In this document: piece by piece, positions 5,830 through 9,656 of the stretch
Numbering within the stretch: position 1 is the first letter of the stretch
Layout: each line of letters starts with the position of its first letter
From: Planctomycetota bacterium
GTDB lineage: Bacteria > Planctomycetota > Phycisphaerae > Sedimentisphaerales > Anaerohalosphaeraceae
Direction: 5' to 3'
DNA: 9,656 bases
Assembly: GCA_030637065.1 (NCBI GenBank)
Contig: DAOVVQ010000148.1
Span: forward strand, 1 to 9,656
Position numbers and translations under genes: made by a program
The notes under the pieces: generated by a model
Databases searched by the model: none
What the model saw: only the letters and a program-made list of their open reading frames with translations
Told to the model about the DNA's origin: nothing

Positions 5830-7089
5830 ATGCTGCCTGCAAATCCAGACAAGAAGAACAATCATTTACCGGCCCCTATTGACAGAAGGACCTTTATTGC
5901 CGCCTCAGGGGCGTCGGCGATGTCCTTTTCGTTGATGAAGCCGCAGCTTGTCCGCGGCAGCAGTGCCAATTCGAAGATAAAACTTGGCGTAATCGGATGC
6001 GGCGGTCGCGGGAACAAGGTCACCGGCCAGTTCAGAGACCACGGCGGATATGAGATCTTCGCATGTCAGGATTACTTCCGCGACAGGGTCGATACCTTAG
6101 GCGATGAGTTCGGCATTCCGGCAAAACGTCGATACACCGGCCTGTCCGGCTATAAGCGAATGTTAGAGGCGGGCGTTGACGCGGTCTTCATTGTCAGCCC
6201 GCCGTATTTTCATCCGCAACAAGCCCAGGCCGCTGTCGATGCCGGTGTTCATGTCTACATCGCCAAACCCATCGCCGTTGACGTGCCCGGCTGTAAGTCA
6301 ATCGGACAAAGCGGCAGGAAGGCTACGCAAAACAGATTAGCTTTCACCGTCGATTTTCAAACCCGTGCCACCGAATTCTATATCGAAGCGATCAAACGCG
6401 TCCATGCCGGGGCCATTGGCGACATTGTCTTCGGCGAATCCATCTACCACGCACGCTGTCCGTTCCAGAAGAAATACGAATTTCTTCGCGCTGGCCCAAA
6501 TGACCCGGCAAACAAACTCAGGGCATGGGGTCTCGACCGGGCGCTGTCGGGCGACATTATTACCGAGCAGAATATTCACGCACTGGACGTGATCAACTGG
6601 ATCATGAATAATGCCGACCCGGTCAGTGCAACAGGGGTAGGCGGGCGAAAGGTTAGAGAGTATGGTACCTGCTACGACCACTTCGCACTGATATTCGAGT
6701 ACCCCGACAAGACAGGGATCACCTTCAGTTCCAAGCAGATCGAAGGACACGGCACCGTCCCCGATGGAATCGTCAACCGCATATTCGGTTCCAAAGGCGT
6801 TCTCGAAGCCAAACAGGGCGGCAACGTCCTCATCAGGGGAGAGAACTTCTACCGCGGCGGCGAAACCTCGTCGATCGGCAAGACCGGCGTCGATAATAAT
6901 ATCGCAACATTTTACGACAGTATCAGCAAAGGCGATTTCAGCAACCCAACGGTCGAGGCGAGCGTAAAAAGCAACCTGATAACGATCTTAGGCCGCCAGG
7001 CCGCATACACCGGAGAAAAAATCTACTGGAGCAACCTGATCAAAAGCAATGAAAGACTCCATGCGGACCTGAAAGGCTTGAAAAGCTAA
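5830..7089 (+). CDS. Tat-exported Gfo/Idh/MocA family oxidoreductase
   Basis: A 419-residue protein with an N-terminal twin-arginine signal (I-D-R-R-T-F-I, Arg19-Arg20) and a modest hydrophobic segment, then a Rossmann fold beginning K-L-G-V-I-G-C-G-G-R-G (GxGxxG fingerprint, about residues 53-60), which binds NAD(P). The V-F-I-V-S-P-P segment and the Y-I-A-K-P-I-A-V-D-V-P-G motif follow. The lysine of the canonical E-K-P is kept, but Glu is Ala, as in several exported planctomycete-type relatives. The C-terminal domain has E-Q-N-I-H-A-L-D with the expected catalytic His and Asp. Family members oxidise, reduce or epimerise sugars or inositols; some use a tightly bound cofactor for redox-neutral glycoside cleavage. 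Here the sugar substrate is unknown, but the next gene (14 bp downstream) is a secreted glycoside-hydrolase-like protein, so a glycan-related role is likely. Confidence 0.92.
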   Translation: MLPANPDKKNNHLPAPIDRRTFIAASGASAMSFSLMKPQLVRGSSANSKIKLGVIGCGGRGNKVTGQFRDHGGYEIFACQDYFRDRVDTLGDEFGIPAKRRYTGLSGYKRMLEAGVDAVFIVSPPYFHPQQAQAAVDAGVHVYIAKPIAVDVPGCKSIGQSGRKATQNRLAFTVDFQTRATEFYIEAIKRVHAGAIGDIVFGESIYHARCPFQKKYEFLRAGPNDPANKLRAWGLDRALSGDIITEQNIHALDVINWIMNNADPVSATGVGGRKVREYGTCYDHFALIFEYPDKTGITFSSKQIEGHGTVPDGIVNRIFGSKGVLEAKQGGNVLIRGENFYRGGETSSIGKTGVDNNIATFYDSISKGDFSNPTVEASVKSNLITILGRQAAYTGEKIYWSNLIKSNERLHADLKGLKS

Positions 7090-7103
7090 GTGAAATTGGA
7101 ATC

Positions 7104-8549
7104 ATGGGTAAATCGAGCACAATTCTAATTGTGGCTGCCTTGATTTGTGCGGGTATCTCCGCTCATGCCGGGAAGTCTGACGCCATAGAATACAATGCCA
7201 GCCGCATTAAGCCTTACTCGAATAATCCTCGCTACTGGCAGTATAAGGGTGAGCCTGTTTTGCTCTTGGGCGGCAGTAAGGACGACAGCCTGTTCCAGAT
7301 TCCCGATCTCAAGGAGCATCTGGATTTGCTTGCGAGTGTCGGCGGCAATTGCATTCGCAACACGATGAGTTCGCGGCAGGATAAAGGGTTCGAGGTATAT
7401 CGTTTCAAAAGGCTGCCGAGTGGGAAATATGATTTGAATAGGTGGAACTCTGAATACTGGGAGCGTTTCTCCAGATGCCTTAAGTGGTGCAGTGAGCGGG
7501 ACATAATCATCCAGATCGAGCTTTGGGACAGATTCGACTATTCGCAGGAGCATTGGAAGTTGAGCCCCTGGCACCCGGACAACAACGTAAACTATACGAA
7601 CGAGCAGACCGGACTTGCCGACAATTACCCGGCCCACCCCTCACAGGACCGCCAGCCGTTTTTCCATACGATCCCCGGTATGCAGCGGTATAAGAAACGC
7701 TATGACCGTGTGCGACGGTTTCAGGAAAAGTTCGTCGAGAAGATGCTGTCTTACACGTTGGATTATGGCAACGTCCTGTACTGCATGAGCAACGAGACGA
7801 GCACTCCGCCGGCGTGGGGCAGGTACTGGATGAAATTCATTTCGGATAAGGCGGCAAAGAGCGGGCTGAAAGTCTGCGTAACCGACATGTTCGACGATGC
7901 CTTCAAGCCCGAGTCCTCCGCCAAGTTAAGGCAGGCGTTCGACGACCCGGAGGCATACACATTTCTTGATATCTCGCAGGTCAACAGCCGCACCTTCAAC
8001 GAGGCACAATGGGTCAAACTGATGTGGCTTGACAAACAGGCCCAAAAACACCCGCGACCCCTTAACAATACCAAGATATACTCGGACGGCAGCACCGGCT
8101 GGGGTTCCGGAACGCCGATCGACGGCATCGAACGCTTCTGGCGACATCTCATCGCCGGGTCGGCATCGTGCCGCTTTCATCGACCCACAGCAGGGATAGG
8201 GCTAAACGAGACTGCCCAGGCATGTATCCGGGCCGCAAGAAAAATCGAAAGCAATGTCAAATTCTGGTTCGTCACAGCCCGGATGGACCTGCTCGGCGAA
8301 TGCCAGCCGGACGAGGCCTACCTTGCCGCAAAAGACGGCGAGCAGTATATCCTCTATTTTACCGACGGCGGATCCATCGCCCTCGACCTGACCGGCCATG
8401 ATCGCAAATTCAACCTAAGCTGGGTCAATATCAGCACCGGAAACTTCGCCGGAAACGCAACTTTGACTGGCGGCGGCAAGGTGGCGATTCGTGCCCCGGG
8501 GAAAGGCGGCTGGGTCGCTGCTATCGTGAAGGGGCAAAAGCGGCGCTAA
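7104..8549 (+). CDS. Secreted glycoside-hydrolase-like (beta/alpha)8 barrel protein
   Basis: A 481-residue protein with a Sec signal peptide (MGKSSTILIV, hydrophobic to about residue 19, probable cleavage after A-H-A at 22). The mature part opens with N-P-R-Y-W-Q-Y-K-G-E-P-V-L-L-L-G (41-56), a start seen in apiosidase-like/DUF4038-type and related cellulase-like hydrolases. I-I-I-Q-I-E-L-W-D (134-142) and N-V-L-Y-C-M-S-N-E-T (223-232) fit strands 3 and 4 of a clan GH-A barrel, with Glu231 as candidate acid/base. The nucleophile is not obvious; K-I-Y-S-D-G (324-329) lies where strand 7 might be. The last 80 residues form a beta-rich domain (Y-I-L-Y-F-T-D-G-G, later G-G-W-V-A-A-I-V) like the small C-terminal domain common in these proteins. 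I cannot give a CAZy family number. It follows the oxidoreductase by 14 bp, with only a weak ribosome site, suggesting coupling. Confidence 0.8.
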   Translation: MGKSSTILIVAALICAGISAHAGKSDAIEYNASRIKPYSNNPRYWQYKGEPVLLLGGSKDDSLFQIPDLKEHLDLLASVGGNCIRNTMSSRQDKGFEVYRFKRLPSGKYDLNRWNSEYWERFSRCLKWCSERDIIIQIELWDRFDYSQEHWKLSPWHPDNNVNYTNEQTGLADNYPAHPSQDRQPFFHTIPGMQRYKKRYDRVRRFQEKFVEKMLSYTLDYGNVLYCMSNETSTPPAWGRYWMKFISDKAAKSGLKVCVTDMFDDAFKPESSAKLRQAFDDPEAYTFLDISQVNSRTFNEAQWVKLMWLDKQAQKHPRPLNNTKIYSDGSTGWGSGTPIDGIERFWRHLIAGSASCRFHRPTAGIGLNETAQACIRAARKIESNVKFWFVTARMDLLGECQPDEAYLAAKDGEQYILYFTDGGSIALDLTGHDRKFNLSWVNISTGNFAGNATLTGGGKVAIRAPGKGGWVAAIVKGQKRR

Positions 8550-8554
8550 CCGCT
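8539..8554 (-). terminator. Weak candidate terminator at the convergent junction
   Basis: AGCGG (8539-8543) and CCGCT (8550-8554) form a 5-bp GC-rich stem with a 6-nt loop that covers the stop codon of the plus-strand gene. Read on the minus strand the stem runs into TTTT, so it could end the metallophosphoesterase transcript. The stem and T run are short, so this is a weak call. No T run follows on the plus strand. Confidence 0.25.
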
Positions 8555-9347
8555 ACACGTACACGGTCCTGTAGGTCAGCATTCCGTTCTTCAGCGTCCA
8601 GTGCCGAAACGTCGATTGCCGGCCCCACCAGCCGACTACAGGCGGGCATATATAAAACGGTATGCCATTGGCCAGATGATATTCGTCCCGATGAAAATGC
8701 CCCGCAAGGACCGCGAAGACACCACCGCGTTTCATAATGCTCGTCCATTCGTCCATCGTCTCATCGCCCCAGCCGCGGTGCATCTCGTTATTGTAGAGAT
8801 CCCCGAGCCCTGTCGCATGGCAGAACATAACCGTGGGCATCGGCCCAGCTAACATCTTTTCAAGTTTGTCCAGGGCCCTCCTGTTTACAGCGCGTCCGGC
8901 CCGGTTGGACAGGCACTGGCTGTTAAAGAACGCAAAACGAAGGCCGTCCGCCGGCGTTGTCGTCCGGTTGCACGGCCCGAAGATCTCCTCATACTCCGGC
9001 TCATTCGCCTCGGGACTGGTAAAAGTGACATCGCTGTTTCCAGGAATGAAGTATGCCGGCTTGGAAAACTTCAGCACATCGCGGGCGATCTTCAAATCCT
9101 CGCCCCCAAACCCTTCCGAGAGATCACCCGTATGAACGACCATGTCATAGGGCAGCGAAAAACCATTGATCGCATCGACCACCGCTTTCGCCCTGCCTTC
9201 GCCCTCCGGGATGTGCGTATCGGACAACTGAATAAACGAAATGTCCGGGGTTTTCCCGCTCTTTTGCATCGCGGCGCTAACCGGCATGGCTGCGGCGGCG
9301 GCACTTGCTGTCGCCAATTGCAAAAACGATCGTCTGTCAACCTTCAT
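8553..9347 (-). CDS. Tat-exported calcineurin-like metallophosphoesterase
   Basis: A 264-residue protein starting MKVDRRSFLQ, a Tat signal (Arg5-Arg6) with an Ala-rich core and a possible cleavage site after V-S-A (about residue 25). The five phosphoesterase motifs are present: S-D-T-H (Asp43, His45), T-G-D-L (Asp75), P-G-N-S-D (Asn104), F-C-H-A-T-G (His177), and A-G-H-F-H (His217, His219). These bind two metal ions. The usual GNH[D/E] reads GNSD, so the catalytic His is Ser105. The family cleaves phosphomonoesters or phosphodiesters; the substrate here is unknown. AAGGG seven bases before the ATG supports this start over the upstream ATG at 9407, whose purine-rich GGAGGG directly abuts it with no spacer. 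The gene follows the aldolase gene by 93 bp on the same strand and converges on the glycoside hydrolase with three bases between the stop codons. Confidence 0.92.
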   Translation of the reverse strand: MKVDRRSFLQLATASAAAAAMPVSAAMQKSGKTPDISFIQLSDTHIPEGEGRAKAVVDAINGFSLPYDMVVHTGDLSEGFGGEDLKIARDVLKFSKPAYFIPGNSDVTFTSPEANEPEYEEIFGPCNRTTTPADGLRFAFFNSQCLSNRAGRAVNRRALDKLEKMLAGPMPTVMFCHATGLGDLYNNEMHRGWGDETMDEWTSIMKRGGVFAVLAGHFHRDEYHLANGIPFYICPPVVGWWGRQSTFRHWTLKNGMLTYRTVYV

Positions 9348-9440
9348 TGTCTTACCCTTTCCGGTGTCTGCATGACGGTAGGAACGACGCCCACACGGCC
9401 TGCGCATCCCTCCTGCATACCCCAAATCCCGTCAGTGCGG
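9348..9440. other. Short gap between aldolase and phosphoesterase genes
   Basis: 93 bp on the minus strand between the aldolase stop and the phosphoesterase start. Apart from the ribosome site (AAGGG, bases 9359-9355), I see no clear promoter or hairpin. The phosphoesterase frame stays open through most of it. Confidence 0.5.
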
Positions 9441-9656
9441 TCAATTGTCGCCGGATGTGCGCGTCTCTTCGATGATCCGGCGCACCTGGACGGCATTTTC
9501 GGTGATCTGTTGCCAGTTTCGCTGCCTGATCACCTCTCGTTTGGCGATCCACGACCCGCCGACCGCAACAACCTGCGGCAGGGACAGGTAACCGCCCACA
9601 TTTTCCGCGGTCAGACCGCCAAGCGGAACGAACCGAAGACCCAAATGGGCATACGG
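9441..9656 (-). CDS. KHG/KDPG aldolase, C-terminal part (5' end outside window)
   Basis: The last 71 residues of a bifunctional 2-keto-4-hydroxyglutarate/2-keto-3-deoxy-6-phosphogluconate aldolase (Eda-type). The enzyme splits KDPG into pyruvate and glyceraldehyde 3-phosphate in the cytoplasm. Family signatures are R-F-V-P-x-G-G-L-T-A-E-N, Y-L-x-L-P-x-V-x-A-V-G-G-S-W, and the closing helix. The G-G and G-G-S-W segments shape the phosphate and substrate site. The usual V-P-T-G-G reads V-P-L-G-G, so the conserved Thr is Leu; this could indicate a related substrate such as KDPGal. The Schiff-base lysine lies upstream, outside the window. It is the first visible gene of the minus-strand pair. Such aldolases often sit in uronate and deoxy-sugar-acid pathways, which fits breakdown of a sulfated, acidic glycan. 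I do not assign a symbol because the fragment is too short to separate paralogues. Confidence 0.88.
   Translation of the reverse strand, partial: PYAHLGLRFVPLGGLTAENVGGYLSLPQVVAVGGSWIAKREVIRQRNWQQITENAVQVRRIIEETRTSGDN

Noticed and set aside
6337..6750. 137-codon open frame on the minus strand
   Set aside because: It is opposite the conserved C-terminal domain of the oxidoreductase and shows no recognisable motif.
9348..9425. Longer N-terminus for the metallophosphoesterase
   Set aside because: It would bury the twin-arginine motif about 30 residues in; the GGAGGG before ATG 9407 has no spacer, while AAGGG is well placed for ATG 9347.
1..9656. CRISPR array, tRNA, insertion sequence or defence system
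   Set aside because: No regularly spaced repeats, cloverleaf, transposase or known defence domain was found; nearly all the sequence is explained by carbohydrate-related enzymes.

Overview
The window looks like part of a carbohydrate-degradation locus from an environmental bacterium with a large sulfatase complement. The most likely source is Planctomycetota (Phycisphaerae/Sedimentisphaerales-like), with Kiritimatiellota, Lentisphaerota or Verrucomicrobiota as alternatives. This lineage is inferred from four consecutive type I sulfatases, twin-arginine (Tat) leaders on nearly every enzyme, an exported Gfo/Idh/MocA oxidoreductase, clear Shine-Dalgarno sites, and the absence of SusC/SusD-like genes. 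There is no rRNA, tRNA or single-copy marker to prove it.

Layout. Bases 1-4968 (+) hold four tightly packed sulfatase genes; the first is cut by the window edge. The three with visible 5' ends begin with almost the same leader (MDRR-x-FLK ... VLSN) and carry the Cys-type formylglycine motif C-x-P-x-R. A non-coding gap of about 280 bp follows, with an interesting inverted-repeat cluster at 5118-5180. Next comes a small HPP-family membrane protein (5252-5710, +). A 119-bp gap with a candidate extended -10 promoter leads to a Tat-exported Gfo/Idh/MocA oxidoreductase (5830-7089, +) and, 14 bp later, a Sec-secreted glycoside-hydrolase-like protein (7104-8549, +). Three bases beyond its stop the strand switches. 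On the minus strand a KDPG/KHG aldolase gene (running off the right edge) lies upstream of a Tat-exported metallophosphoesterase (8553-9347).

How the genes may work together (inference). The sulfatases and the glycoside hydrolase would remove sulfate esters from, and cut, a sulfated glycan outside the cytoplasm. The exported oxidoreductase may modify released sugars. The aldolase would split a 2-keto-3-deoxy-6-phospho sugar acid in the cytoplasm, as expected if the glycan contains uronic acids or sugars that are oxidised. The HPP protein could move a small anion across the membrane. No sulfatase-maturating enzyme, transporter complex or regulator is visible, so these must lie elsewhere.

I found no CRISPR array, insertion sequence, phage gene or RNA gene. 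The locus is a recognisable kind of sulfatase cluster rather than a clearly new system. The most unusual points are the conserved leader shared by strongly diverged sulfatases, the possible alternative RNA structures before the HPP gene, and several family-atypical active-site residues.
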